Positions 1 to 7,587 of a DNA stretch of 64,000 nt are shown one piece after another. A program made the position numbers and the translations under genes. Under the pieces are notes generated by a model. It was given only the letters and a program-made list of their open reading frames with translations, searched no databases and had not been told where the DNA came from. The DNA is from Micavibrio_B sp964633355 (GTDB lineage Bacteria; Pseudomonadota; Alphaproteobacteria; Micavibrionales; Micavibrionaceae). Position 1 is the first letter of the stretch; each line of letters opens with the position of its first letter. The stretch is from assembly GCA_964633355.1 (NCBI GenBank), contig CAZWGO010000009.1, positions 28,055-92,054 of the forward strand. Direction: 5' to 3'.

Positions 1-1242
1 CGCCGACGCGATCTGTTCGCGCACCGCAATTGTCGGGATATTTAAATTCCCCATTGCAATCATATTTTCCATCCTAGAGATGGCTTCGCGCGGGTTGTTG
101 GCGTGAACCGTTCCCATGGAACCGTCATGGCCCGTATTCATGGCGGAAAGTAAATCGAAAGCTTCAGGCCCGCGCACCTCACCGACAATGATACGCTCGG
201 GGCGCATACGAAGGCAGTTTTTAACGAGGTCACGCATTGTGACTTCGCCAACGCCTTCTAAATTCGCAGGGCGTGTTTCAAGACGCACGACATGCGGCTG
301 TTGCAATTGAAGTTCGCAAGCATCTTCGCAAGTGATCACGCGCTCGCCATGTTCGATGTAGCGTGTCAGACAGTTGAGCATCGTCGTTTTACCAGACCCC
401 GTACCGCCGGAGACCAGAACGTTCACTCGCGAGCGGCCAATGGCCATGATCAGTTTCGCACAGGATGGTGTTGCTGCTCCGAACTCTACCAGTTTCTCAA
501 GGGTCAGTTTATCCTTGGAGAATTTACGAATAGTCATGCACGCGCCATCAACGGCGAGCGGCGGGATAATCACGTTGACACGAGAGCCGTCCGGCAAACG
601 CGCATCACAAATCGGCGAAGCTTCATCGACGCGACGACCGATCGCCCCGACGATACGCTGACAAATCGTAACCAGATGCTGGTTGTCGCGGAATTTGATA
701 TCGGTGCGCTGAATTTTTCCCTTACGCTCGACATAAACCGTATCCGGCCCGTTGATCATGATATCGGCGATGCCATCTTCTTCGAGAAGCGCTTCGAGCG
801 GCCCGTACCCCAGCATATCGTCCGAGCATTCCTTGCCGATCTGCGCCAATTCGTTTGGTGTTAAATCGAGATTGCGAAAGCGGGCAATTTCTTCGACGGC
901 AGTGGCGACTTCTTCCCGCGCCGCCTTGCCATCCATGCGGGCGAGCGCTTTCAAATCGATACCGTCGCGCAAATCGGCCCAGATGCGATTACGCGCGCGC
1001 TGCAGGCGCAGCTGCGTCATCGAATCCGTATCGGATATCGGCGCACTCTCTGAAATTTGCGGCGAGCTGAATATATCGGCTTCCAGTTTGATCTTCGGTT
1101 GTACTTCCGCCTGTTTTTTCGTTTCGGTATTAAAGCTTTGAATGCCGGGCGCAGCAGGAGCCGGCGCAGCTTCAGGCTGACTGACCACCGCTGCAGGTGG
1201 AGTCATCACGCTCGTATCGCCGCCTTTTTTGCCAAATCCCAT
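1..1242 (-). CDS. cpaF: Flp pilus assembly ATPase CpaF (TadA), 3' end cut by window
   Basis: This is the hexameric secretion ATPase of the type II/IV (VirB11/PulE) class that powers assembly of Flp pili from the cytoplasmic face of the inner membrane. The translation runs 414 codons from the ATG at 1242 to the window edge. It has a low-complexity Ala/Pro N-terminus (about residues 14-35), the CpaF N-terminal domain, and a Walker A motif GGTGSGKTT at about residues 279-287. Downstream are the acidic and His-box stretches typical of the family (TCEDACELQL, MNTGHDGSMGTVHANNP). The start is supported by an AAGG Shine-Dalgarno six bases upstream. Only 2 bp separate it from the cpaE stop, so translation is probably coupled. 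The C-terminal part is missing because the gene leaves the window; tadB/tadC homologues would be expected beyond it. Confidence 0.96.
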   Translation of the reverse strand, partial: MGFGKKGGDTSVMTPPAAVVSQPEAAPAPAAPGIQSFNTETKKQAEVQPKIKLEADIFSSPQISESAPISDTDSMTQLRLQRARNRIWADLRDGIDLKALARMDGKAAREEVATAVEEIARFRNLDLTPNELAQIGKECSDDMLGYGPLEALLEEDGIADIMINGPDTVYVERKGKIQRTDIKFRDNQHLVTICQRIVGAIGRRVDEASPICDARLPDGSRVNVIIPPLAVDGACMTIRKFSKDKLTLEKLVEFGAATPSCAKLIMAIGRSRVNVLVSGGTGSGKTTMLNCLTRYIEHGERVITCEDACELQLQQPHVVRLETRPANLEGVGEVTMRDLVKNCLRMRPERIIVGEVRGPEAFDLLSAMNTGHDGSMGTVHANNPREAISRMENMIAMGNLNIPTIAVREQIASA

Positions 1243-1244
1243 TT

Positions 1245-2492
1245 CTAGCCTTTTTTACCTGTCAATTTCGAAAGGAAATTGCCAACCGCAGACTTCTCCG
1301 TCACCTTTTCTTCGGCGCCTTGTTTTGCCTTTAATAAAGATCGCGTAAATTCTGTCAGCGCCGTGAAAATAGCCTCACCGCCTTTGACATCTTCAATGGA
1401 TTTTCCTTGCGCTTCGGCAACGCCGAATACTTTTTCGTCATAAGGGATCGAAAGGCGCGCTTTACGATCCATGACTTTTTCTATATCGCTTTTTGCGACT
1501 TCGCTTCCTGCGGCCTGACCGATTTTATTCAGCACCAGCGAAATATGCTCGCCGCTATCGCCTCTTAGATTTTTAATTTCGTGAATTAAACTTCTGGCCG
1601 CACGCAAGGATGATAGTGAAGGTGTTGAGACGACACAGATTTCATGCGCTTTCGTCATCACCATTTTCTTGATCGAAGCGGACGCGCCGGATAAATCGAT
1701 CACGACGACCGGATAGGTTATCATCAGGCGATTGATGATCGTCTCATAAGCTTCGGCGGATATGGTTTCATCGAGCATGCTGTCAGAACCCGTTGCCAAA
1801 ACTGAAAGCTTCTGCTTTGGCGAATAGATCATACGCTTAAATGCGCCTTCATCGGTAGATATGGACAAACGCGCCATTTCAGCAAGGCTTGTCATCGGCT
1901 CCGTGCCAAGCGCCACGGCCAGATAAGACCAGCCGCCAGCCGCATCGAGAATAATCGTTTTTTCATCGAATTTACCGGATATGACGCGTGCCATTTCTTC
2001 CGCGATCACGGATGTGCCGACACCGCCCTTGGCACCGACCAGCGCAACCAATTTGCTTTCCGACGCACCGAATTTTTCGATAAGGGTTTTTGAAATGACC
2101 TGCGCCAGAACATCTTTCGTGATCGGGCGGACCAAATAATCGCTAACGCCCATATCGATCAGCTTACGATAAAGATAAACATCATTGACCGGACCTATTA
2201 CGACAGCCGATGTATTTTCAGAGCAATTACCCGCCAGCGTGCCGAGACGATCCGTAAAGCCGTCTTCGATTGTCGAGGTTTCGACAATGACTAGCTCCGG
2301 CGACGGTGTGGCTTGATAAAACGGGATCGCGGTTTCAATCGATCCGTCATGAACTTCAAATGTCACGCGGGCAAAACGCCAGTCAGCGGCCAGCGCCTTT
2401 GCCGCCTCTCGAATATCCGCATCACCGACATGCAGCGCTACTTTCGCAGCTGGCAATAGCACGGCACCTGAACTGCCTGTGTCCATACTCAT
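1245..2492 (-). CDS. cpaE: Pilus assembly protein CpaE (TadZ), ParA/MinD-like ATPase
   Basis: CpaE/TadZ proteins localise the Flp pilus machine, often to a cell pole. The 415-residue protein has an N-terminal receiver-like half (about residues 15-135) followed by a deviant Walker A motif GAKGGVGTS at about 153-161, as in MinD/ParA ATPases. The usual ParA-type Lys-Thr after GVG is Thr-Ser here, a known variation in TadZ proteins, so ATP turnover may be slow or absent (inference). Length matches the family. It lies between cpaD (160 bp upstream) and cpaF (2 bp downstream) in the standard cpa order. Confidence 0.94.
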   Translation of the reverse strand: MSMDTGSSGAVLLPAAKVALHVGDADIREAAKALAADWRFARVTFEVHDGSIETAIPFYQATPSPELVIVETSTIEDGFTDRLGTLAGNCSENTSAVVIGPVNDVYLYRKLIDMGVSDYLVRPITKDVLAQVISKTLIEKFGASESKLVALVGAKGGVGTSVIAEEMARVISGKFDEKTIILDAAGGWSYLAVALGTEPMTSLAEMARLSISTDEGAFKRMIYSPKQKLSVLATGSDSMLDETISAEAYETIINRLMITYPVVVIDLSGASASIKKMVMTKAHEICVVSTPSLSSLRAARSLIHEIKNLRGDSGEHISLVLNKIGQAAGSEVAKSDIEKVMDRKARLSIPYDEKVFGVAEAQGKSIEDVKGGEAIFTALTEFTRSLLKAKQGAEEKVTEKSAVGNFLSKLTGKKG

Positions 2493-2652
2493 GTTCTTAA
2501 TTCCTGATACCTTTGATTTAGTAGTCTTTTTATAAGTTTTTCAGCTTTATTATAAGCCGAGACTATAAATCAGAAGTTAATAATGTTCGCTTGTGAGCAG
2601 ATTGCTTCAAGCTGAAAACATTACCAATTCGTAAAGAGATTAAACGAAGCGA

Positions 2653-3324
2653 TTACTTGGTATCGCTTGCGCTCTCGCCTTCAAGCGGCGGGTTGGATCT
2701 TTCACTATAGTAACCGCGTTTCCAGATCACGCGCTCCTGACGCAAACCATCGGCATCAGTTTCAAACCCGGGACGGCCCAACAGATCCCCCGGACGCACG
2801 ACCTGTTTTGCCATCAGCGTCTCAACCGTGCAGCCGATCGCATAGCCTTTATGCGTCCCTTCCGCGTTGGATGGAGCCGCTGTCTGTGCATCTGCGTATC
2901 CGGGCATAACTCCGCAATCCTGCGGCGCTTTCGCGGTTAAAGCCGGAAAACTGACTAAGGTTGACGAGCTGTCGCTATTATCGCTGCTTTCAGTTGTCGA
3001 TATTCTTAGATCATTTACACCCTGACGGCGTAGTTCCTTTTCGATCCGCTGCGCCTGTTTGAGAGCGTTGGATTTGCTATTGTTTTTAGAAGAAGAATTA
3101 TAAGACACCGCGACATCCATCGGCCCGTTGCCGTAGCGGTAATAATTGACGCCAATCGCCCGTAATGTCGCGTTATCCAGCGTCTCGGTCGCGAATGTAT
3201 CCGTATAGCCTTCTTCATGAACCTCGACACGGTTCGGATTGACCCATGTAGGTTCGTCCAAAGTACAAGCGCTTGTACCCGCCAATATCGTCATGCAAAG
3301 AAGAATTTTGAACGTATTGCGCAT
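2653..3324 (-). CDS. cpaD: Pilus assembly lipoprotein CpaD
   Basis: CpaD is a periplasmic, probably outer-membrane-attached lipoprotein that accompanies the CpaC secretin in Flp pilus export. The 223-residue product starts with a short hydrophobic signal ending in a lipobox-like GTSAC with Cys at residue 20. The body has the CpaD pattern: a central Ser/Asn-rich stretch, a conserved DCGVMPGYADAQ segment and a C-terminal VVRPGDLLGRPG motif. It begins 3 bp after the cpaC stop. The -3 position of the lipobox is Thr rather than Leu, so lipidation is likely but not certain. Confidence 0.9.
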   Translation of the reverse strand: MRNTFKILLCMTILAGTSACTLDEPTWVNPNRVEVHEEGYTDTFATETLDNATLRAIGVNYYRYGNGPMDVAVSYNSSSKNNSKSNALKQAQRIEKELRRQGVNDLRISTTESSDNSDSSSTLVSFPALTAKAPQDCGVMPGYADAQTAAPSNAEGTHKGYAIGCTVETLMAKQVVRPGDLLGRPGFETDADGLRQERVIWKRGYYSERSNPPLEGESASDTK

Positions 3325-3327
3325 TTT

Positions 3328-4899
3328 TTAATCCAGCATATATCCATAGGATTGGTTTTTATCCGGCATCGTGCCGAGTTTCTGTCCGTAAATATCTTTC
3401 ATATTCTTTGAGAATACTTTATTCAGCGGCGTATTAAGCTTCACCGTCGCTGGCTCTTCTTGATCAAGGACAGGTTCATCTTCCAGTAAAGATTGATCGA
3501 CAGGTGCGACAGCAGGCTTACCATTCTTACCGGGCGCCATCAATCCCGCCGGCGGCGGTGGCGGGGCCATCGGATCAAGCTCGCTTTTGGCGACAGGCTT
3601 GGCCATCGTCGTATCGGCATAAGGCTGAACCATAAATGGCGTAACGATCACAACCAGTTCGGTTTCTGATCTTTGGAATGATTTCGAAGATAATAAATCT
3701 CCCAGCACGGGCGTGTTTTTAATACCGGGAATACCGTTCAGGCCTTTCGTATTATTCGATTGCAAAAGACCTGCAATCATCAAGGAACCGCCGCTATTCA
3801 TCTCAACCGTTGTCGTTGCGCGGCGAACGTCAAGACCGGGAACTTGAACATCTGCCAAGGTGATACCTTGTGCAGGATTTAGAGACGAAACTTCCGTATT
3901 CAGTTGTAAATTGATGCGATCTTCTGAAAGAACGGTCGGTTTGAAATTCAACGAAACACCGAATTTTTTGAATTCAATCGTTACGTTACCCGTCTGGTCG
4001 CGACCCGCCGGAACCGGAAATTCGCCGCCTGCCAGAAAGCCTGCCTCTTCGCCTGATATTGCGGTAAGATTAGGCTCGGCGAGTGTATTAGCCAAATTGT
4101 CTTGTTCCAGCAAATTGATTAGCAAATTCAAATCACCAATACCCGAAACGCCCGTATTAAAAAGAATGCTGCCTATCGTAAACGGGTCCTGCGTTAAACC
4201 TGCCTGCCCGTTCGATGTAAATCCTGCGCGAATTCCGCTATTTTGTGAAAGCACGGCATCCGCATCGCGTGATGAAATTTCAGTGCCCAGCTCTTTCAAT
4301 ACGCTGCGGTTCATCTCGACGATCCGCACCCGCAGCATGACCTGCTGCTCACCGCGTACTTCGAGCATGTTCTCGATAATCTCGTTGATATCTTTGCCGA
4401 CGACATTCAAAGCTTCAGCCACTTGTGCGCCAACGATATGGGCAATCTTACCGGCGACTGCCGGGGTCGATACCAAACCTGTCAAAACGACCTGATCGCC
4501 GACCAGATCGATATTGACGTCTTTCTCCTTCGGGAAAAGCTTGTTCACCTGTCGCTGGATTTCAACGATATTTAAATTTACATCGACATTGATGTTTTTC
4601 AGAACATCTCCCGTATTATTCAGGATGACAATATTGGTCGACCCAATGCTTGTCCCAACAAGATATAATTTGTTGCTTTGAATGGCCGAGATATCGAGTA
4701 CTTTCGGATCGGCGATCATGACATCGGATACGCCGCCCGGGATCGTCAAAATCTCCCCCTTGCCGACAGACACGCTCATGAATGTATCAGGCTTAGCATT
4801 CACATGATTGACGGCTGCCTTCGCAGAAGCAACGCAAAGCCCCGCCATGAGCAATGTCAAAGCGCTGAACCGCAAAGAGGATAAACCTGTTGAAAACAT
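3328..4899 (-). CDS. cpaC: Flp pilus secretin CpaC (RcpA)
   Basis: This is the outer-membrane secretin through which Flp pili emerge. After the signal peptide come a pilus-formation N-terminal domain (segment SVSVGKGEILTIPGGVSDV), a BON-like domain, and the secretin core. The core carries the family motifs VPVPAGRD-like, VSLNFKPTVL, and a C-terminal GIPGIKNTPVLGDLLSSKSF signature, followed by a Pro-rich tail. The frame is open up to a TTG at 4932, but I chose the ATG at 4899. That start gives a clean signal peptide (FSALTLLMAGLCVASAKAA) and has a weak GGATAA upstream; the TTG has no ribosome site. It sits between cpaB and cpaD. Confidence 0.95.
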   Translation of the reverse strand: MFSTGLSSLRFSALTLLMAGLCVASAKAAVNHVNAKPDTFMSVSVGKGEILTIPGGVSDVMIADPKVLDISAIQSNKLYLVGTSIGSTNIVILNNTGDVLKNINVDVNLNIVEIQRQVNKLFPKEKDVNIDLVGDQVVLTGLVSTPAVAGKIAHIVGAQVAEALNVVGKDINEIIENMLEVRGEQQVMLRVRIVEMNRSVLKELGTEISSRDADAVLSQNSGIRAGFTSNGQAGLTQDPFTIGSILFNTGVSGIGDLNLLINLLEQDNLANTLAEPNLTAISGEEAGFLAGGEFPVPAGRDQTGNVTIEFKKFGVSLNFKPTVLSEDRINLQLNTEVSSLNPAQGITLADVQVPGLDVRRATTTVEMNSGGSLMIAGLLQSNNTKGLNGIPGIKNTPVLGDLLSSKSFQRSETELVVIVTPFMVQPYADTTMAKPVAKSELDPMAPPPPPAGLMAPGKNGKPAVAPVDQSLLEDEPVLDQEEPATVKLNTPLNKVFSKNMKDIYGQKLGTMPDKNQSYGYMLD

Positions 4900-4967
4900 A
4901 GAATTTATTATCCGATACAAATACTTAAGCAAGATTTTGAAGTTTAAATGAAAGGGAACGCAGAGAA

Positions 4968-5807
4968 CTAGCGACGGACAGTGATATTTTCTACAGTATC
5001 ACCACTGTAAATTCTCACAATATTGGAATTTCCGCCAGACCTTCTTTTGTTGCGGTTGATTTCCTGAAGGACGGAGCTGACCTGAACATCGGTTGTCATG
5101 CGGCGTTTTTTGCTGGTTGATATTTCCGTATCACCCATAGCGCGTAAAGATAAAGACAGGTCTCCCATTTCGGTCGCGAGCGCCAGTTTCTCCGCCCCTT
5201 TCTGATCAACCTCCAGAGTCACTGTACGTCCGACTTTGGCTTTGTCGTCTTCCTTACGGGCCGTCTGGTCGACGGCAAGAATTTTTATGTTTTCCAGAAC
5301 AGTTTCCGTGGCATTGCGCTCGACCGGGTTTTCAACTGCTTCGCCGCCCTCGTTATTTTGGCTGACCTGATAGGTCAGGATGACATCGACGAAGTCTCCG
5401 GGATTGATAAAACCGCCGACCATGGATTCAGCCGACGCCTTGATCGCCACGGCGCGCATACCCGCCTTCATACTGGCCGCCAGAACATTTCCTTTACCGT
5501 TCGCGATGAGAGCAGAGGTTAAGACAGCCTCGTTGGCCGCGAGATCGCGGCGAAGACGGCCTTTGATCATTTGGTTGATAGGCTTGTCGCCAACGCGGCG
5601 AATGGAGCCTTCGATGATTGAATCTTCCGGCACGCCCTTCCATTTAACATTATCTGCGGTTAATTCCGTGCCGATCATCAAAGGACGAGCCGCGACCGCA
5701 ATTTGAACGAGATCCGATTTTTTTCCAAAACTGGCCTGGACGATAATGGCCACAAGCAATGCGATGACAAAACCACCGCCCAGCACGATCATTACATTCT
5801 TGTTCAT
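4968..5807 (-). CDS. cpaB: Flp pilus assembly protein CpaB (RcpC)
   Basis: CpaB/RcpC is a periplasmic component thought to link the secretin to the inner-membrane pilus platform. The 279-residue protein has an N-terminal membrane anchor (about residues 5-28). A SAF domain follows at about 30-100 (pattern RPLMIGTELTADNVKWK), then a RcpC domain with GDFVDVILTYQV and VTLEVDQKGAEKLALATEMG. Length is normal for the family. It is the second cpa gene after cpaA, with an 84-bp gap upstream and a 68-bp gap before the cpaC ATG. Confidence 0.94.
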   Translation of the reverse strand: MNKNVMIVLGGGFVIALLVAIIVQASFGKKSDLVQIAVAARPLMIGTELTADNVKWKGVPEDSIIEGSIRRVGDKPINQMIKGRLRRDLAANEAVLTSALIANGKGNVLAASMKAGMRAVAIKASAESMVGGFINPGDFVDVILTYQVSQNNEGGEAVENPVERNATETVLENIKILAVDQTARKEDDKAKVGRTVTLEVDQKGAEKLALATEMGDLSLSLRAMGDTEISTSKKRRMTTDVQVSSVLQEINRNKRRSGGNSNIVRIYSGDTVENITVRR

Positions 5808-5891
5808 CTGATTATTCCCGGTAGCCTGTTTTTTATTCCGCGATTAAGGCGCGGTTATTCATCTTACATTCTGCGACAGAAGCCTTAATTT

Positions 5892-6458
5892 TTACTGAAG
5901 ATTGATCATATCCGACCATTTATCGGGGCTGAAATAACCGTTAAAAATAAAGGCAACCAAAGCACCTGTGGCAATCGCGATGCCATACGGCACTTTATTG
6001 GTTCCGCTTTGCGCGCTTTCAAGCCATGTATTTTGAATCAGCGCTGGCAAAGGCTGTTTCAACGGCTTTTTCTTCTTCAGAAAAATAGAAACGCCAGCCA
6101 GAATTCCGCCCATAAGGGCCATATAGAACAGGAACGGCACCATACCGCCCCAGCCGAGCCAGAGCGCCACAGCAGACGCCATTTTAGAATCTCCTGCCCC
6201 CAGCGCTTTAAAAGCGAACATGGCCATGGTGATAATCAGGACAATAAAGAACGAACCCAGATGCGATTGCCATGACGAGAATATAATCTCGTTCTGACCA
6301 GTCAAGTAAGTGATGCCAAAGGCAACGGCAAAACTGGCAACGATAATAACGGATACCGTGTTCGATATTCGATAGCCTTTAAAATCCGTCCATGCCGCAA
6401 GGCCGCACATGCCAAGCGCGGTGAGAACGCCAAAAAAGAAAAACAGAAAACCGATCAT
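5892..6458 (-). CDS. cpaA: Prepilin peptidase CpaA (type IV leader peptidase, A24 family)
   Basis: CpaA is the inner-membrane aspartyl protease that removes the leader from Flp prepilins and TadE-type pseudopilins. The 188-residue protein is almost entirely membrane-embedded. It has both expected catalytic aspartates: Asp25 in AAWTDFKGYRI and Asp90 in the GxGD-type motif GAGDSKM. It lacks the N-terminal methylase and zinc domain of PilD-type enzymes, as expected for the short CpaA/TadV class. It lies just downstream of the pilin gene and its terminator, so it is either read through at low level or has its own promoter. Confidence 0.93.
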   Translation of the reverse strand: MIGFLFFFFGVLTALGMCGLAAWTDFKGYRISNTVSVIIVASFAVAFGITYLTGQNEIIFSSWQSHLGSFFIVLIITMAMFAFKALGAGDSKMASAVALWLGWGGMVPFLFYMALMGGILAGVSIFLKKKKPLKQPLPALIQNTWLESAQSGTNKVPYGIAIATGALVAFIFNGYFSPDKWSDMINLQ

Positions 6459-6477
6459 TCTTTATCCCTTCAATAAA

Positions 6478-6505
6478 AAAAGCCCACCGCGGGGGGTGGG
6501 CTTTT
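6478..6505 (-). terminator. Rho-independent terminator after the Flp pilin gene
   Basis: A perfect 11-bp stem (arms 6478-6488 and 6495-6505, core AGCCCACC/GGTGGGCT) with a 6-nt loop is followed on the minus strand by a T-rich tract. It lies 15 bp past the pilin stop and 20 bp before cpaA. This would give abundant short pilin transcript with limited read-through to the export genes. The A/T tracts on both sides mean it could also work on the plus strand. Confidence 0.88.
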
Positions 6506-6519
6506 CTTTTTACCTCAAA

Positions 6520-6705
6520 TTATTCCGCTGCAGCTGGCATTGCTGCGTCGATATCTGTGAATGTCTGCTCGACTTTATCACCAAGCGTAAAAACGACGCC
6601 TGCGATTGCCAGAGCGATAGCGGCGGCAATCAGACCATATTCAATGGCTGTCGCGCCTTCTTCATTTGTGTTCCAAGCTTGAACGAGTGCAATAAGTTTC
6701 AACAT
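6520..6705 (-). CDS. pilA: Flp/Fap-type major pilin
   Basis: This 61-residue protein is the structural subunit of Flp pili. It has a short charged leader and the class IVb cleavage site after Gly17, followed by ATAIEYGLIAAAIALAIAG. Glu at mature position +5 and Tyr at +6 are diagnostic of Flp pilins. The rest is a short acidic tail. A strong AGGAG lies about seven bases before the ATG, consistent with high expression. Processing would be by CpaA, encoded directly downstream, and export by CpaB-F. A strong terminator follows the gene and a CtrA-like box precedes it. Confidence 0.96.
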   Translation of the reverse strand: MLKLIALVQAWNTNEEGATAIEYGLIAAAIALAIAGVVFTLGDKVEQTFTDIDAAMPAAAE

Positions 6706-6779
6706 GTTTTAGTCTCCTGAGTTTGTTATTTGGAATTGGTTACTCCCGAACCGTACTCAACAAGCATATCAAAAAAAGA

Positions 6780-6796
6780 TTTAACGAGCCGTTAAA
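6780..6796 (-). promoter_or_regulatory. CtrA-like box upstream of the pilin gene
   Basis: The palindrome TTTAACGAGCCGTTAAA contains an exact TTAA-N7-TTAA, the consensus of the alphaproteobacterial cell-cycle regulator CtrA. It lies 75-91 bp before the pilin ATG, and on the minus strand a TGATATGCT stretch about 9 nt further on could be the -10 region. In Caulobacter pilA is activated by CtrA, so the position makes sense. A match of eight fixed bases would occur by chance about once in 65 kb of even-composition DNA. Binding is inferred, not shown. Confidence 0.6.
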
Positions 6797-7062
6797 AGCA
6801 ATGTCTAATATTAAACTATTACTTCGAATTTAAAGTAATTACCTTAGTATTCATAATAGACTTTGAATCAAAACTATCCAATACTTATGAAAATGTTTCA
6901 GTTTATTTGTTTTAAATTTTAGCTATTGATAAGCTTGACATAACAGGAATTTAGTCCTATGTTTAAGCGTTAGGTTTTACCATGAAAAGCCACGCCGTCT
7001 TTCGGCCATCCCCGAGGTGTGAGGCCCAGAGGGGACCTCGATCCCATTTTTACCATTCTTTT

Positions 7063-7086
7063 CCTCTCCCCTTTCAAGGGGAGAGG
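7063..7086. repeat. Perfect 11-bp hairpin of the CCTCTCCCCTT type
   Basis: Arms CCTCTCCCCTT (7063-7073) and AAGGGGAGAGG (7076-7086) form a perfect stem with a 2-nt spacer. It continues into ATCAAGGTGAGGGG, a combination that recurs as an intergenic repeat in many proteobacterial genomes (from memory). No U-tract follows, so it is not a standard terminator. Confidence 0.6.
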
Positions 7087-7154
7087 ATCAAGGTGAGGGG
7101 TTGGTCCAGTTCGGCACAAAATAATCCGCCCTTTTGCTACAATGCCAAATTACA

Positions 7155-7178
7155 TCCCCCCACCCATACATGGGGGGA
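7155..7178. repeat. 8-bp hairpin TCCCCCCA / TGGGGGGA
   Basis: Perfect 8-bp arms (7155-7162 and 7171-7178) flank an 8-nt loop. This hairpin lies 70 bp after the previous one and inside the same gene-free block. It may be part of the same dispersed repeat. No coding or terminator role is evident. Confidence 0.45.
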
Positions 7179-7345
7179 GGAGAAGAAAGAATAAAATATT
7201 CAAACGAACGAAATAGACAAAAACCCCATTTGTCATTCCCGTAAAAAATCATCTCTGCGTCTCTGCGGCAAAAAACTACCCTGTCTAAAAAACACGACAT
7301 TCAAAGTAGTTAGGATGACGTTCAAACTATATAAAAGTTAATTTT

Positions 7346-7385
7346 ATGTCATTTCGAGCGGGCCAAAGGCGAGCGAAGAAATCTC
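7346..7385. repeat. Dispersed-type repeat GTCATTTCGAGCG...GAAATCTC
   Basis: The stretch from about 7346 begins GTCATTTCGAGCG and ends GCGAAGAAATCTC. This form, GTCATTTCGAGC followed by GAGCGAAGAAATCTC, is seen between genes in unrelated bacterial genomes (from memory). It is followed by an inverted pair GGTCTC (7397-7402) and GAGACC (7435-7440). Only one copy is visible in the window. Confidence 0.45.
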
Positions 7386-7491
7386 ACCTTTCTGATGGTC
7401 TCAAAAAAACGACGAGCAAACTGAGAGACCTAGCTTAAGCCATTGAAATATAACCCGCCGACATTGCGAGGAAGCTTGTCTCCATATTATG

Positions 7492-7558
7492 CGCATCCCT
7501 GCGAAGGCAGGGATCTACTGCTTTCTCTAGGTAAGATCCCTGCCTTCGCAGGGATGCG
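7492..7558. repeat. 24-bp perfect inverted repeat with GCGAAGGCAGGGATC core
   Basis: Left arm 7492-7515 and right arm 7535-7558 are perfect reverse complements of 24 bp around a 19-nt loop. Each arm is itself palindromic (ATCCCTGC / GCAGGGAT around GAAG). The core GCGAAGGCAGGGATC reappears with one change at 60420-60434, so this is a repeat family rather than a local accident. Lying 30 bp past the tadG stop, it could also stop or stabilise the tadG transcript. Confidence 0.7.
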
Positions 7559-7587
7559 AGAATGAAAACCTGAAAAATCAGCATTAC

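Larger units (their letters stand above)
6797..7587. other. Gene-free, repeat-rich spacer between pilin and tadG
   Basis: About 790 bp hold no convincing gene: the few short frames have no ribosome site or family resemblance and run through hairpins. The pilin-proximal part (to about 6975) is very AT-rich. The rest strings together several hairpin and dispersed-type sequences, listed separately. It separates the pilin/export genes from tadG-tadE, which are on the same strand, so it probably marks a break between two transcription units. Confidence 0.7.

Noticed and set aside
292..864. Long plus-strand frame (190 codons) opposite cpaF
   Set aside because: Antisense to the conserved ATPase core; a shadow.
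6982..7194. Plus-strand 70-codon frame in the repeat-rich spacer
   Set aside because: It runs through two hairpin repeats, has odd composition and no ribosome site.
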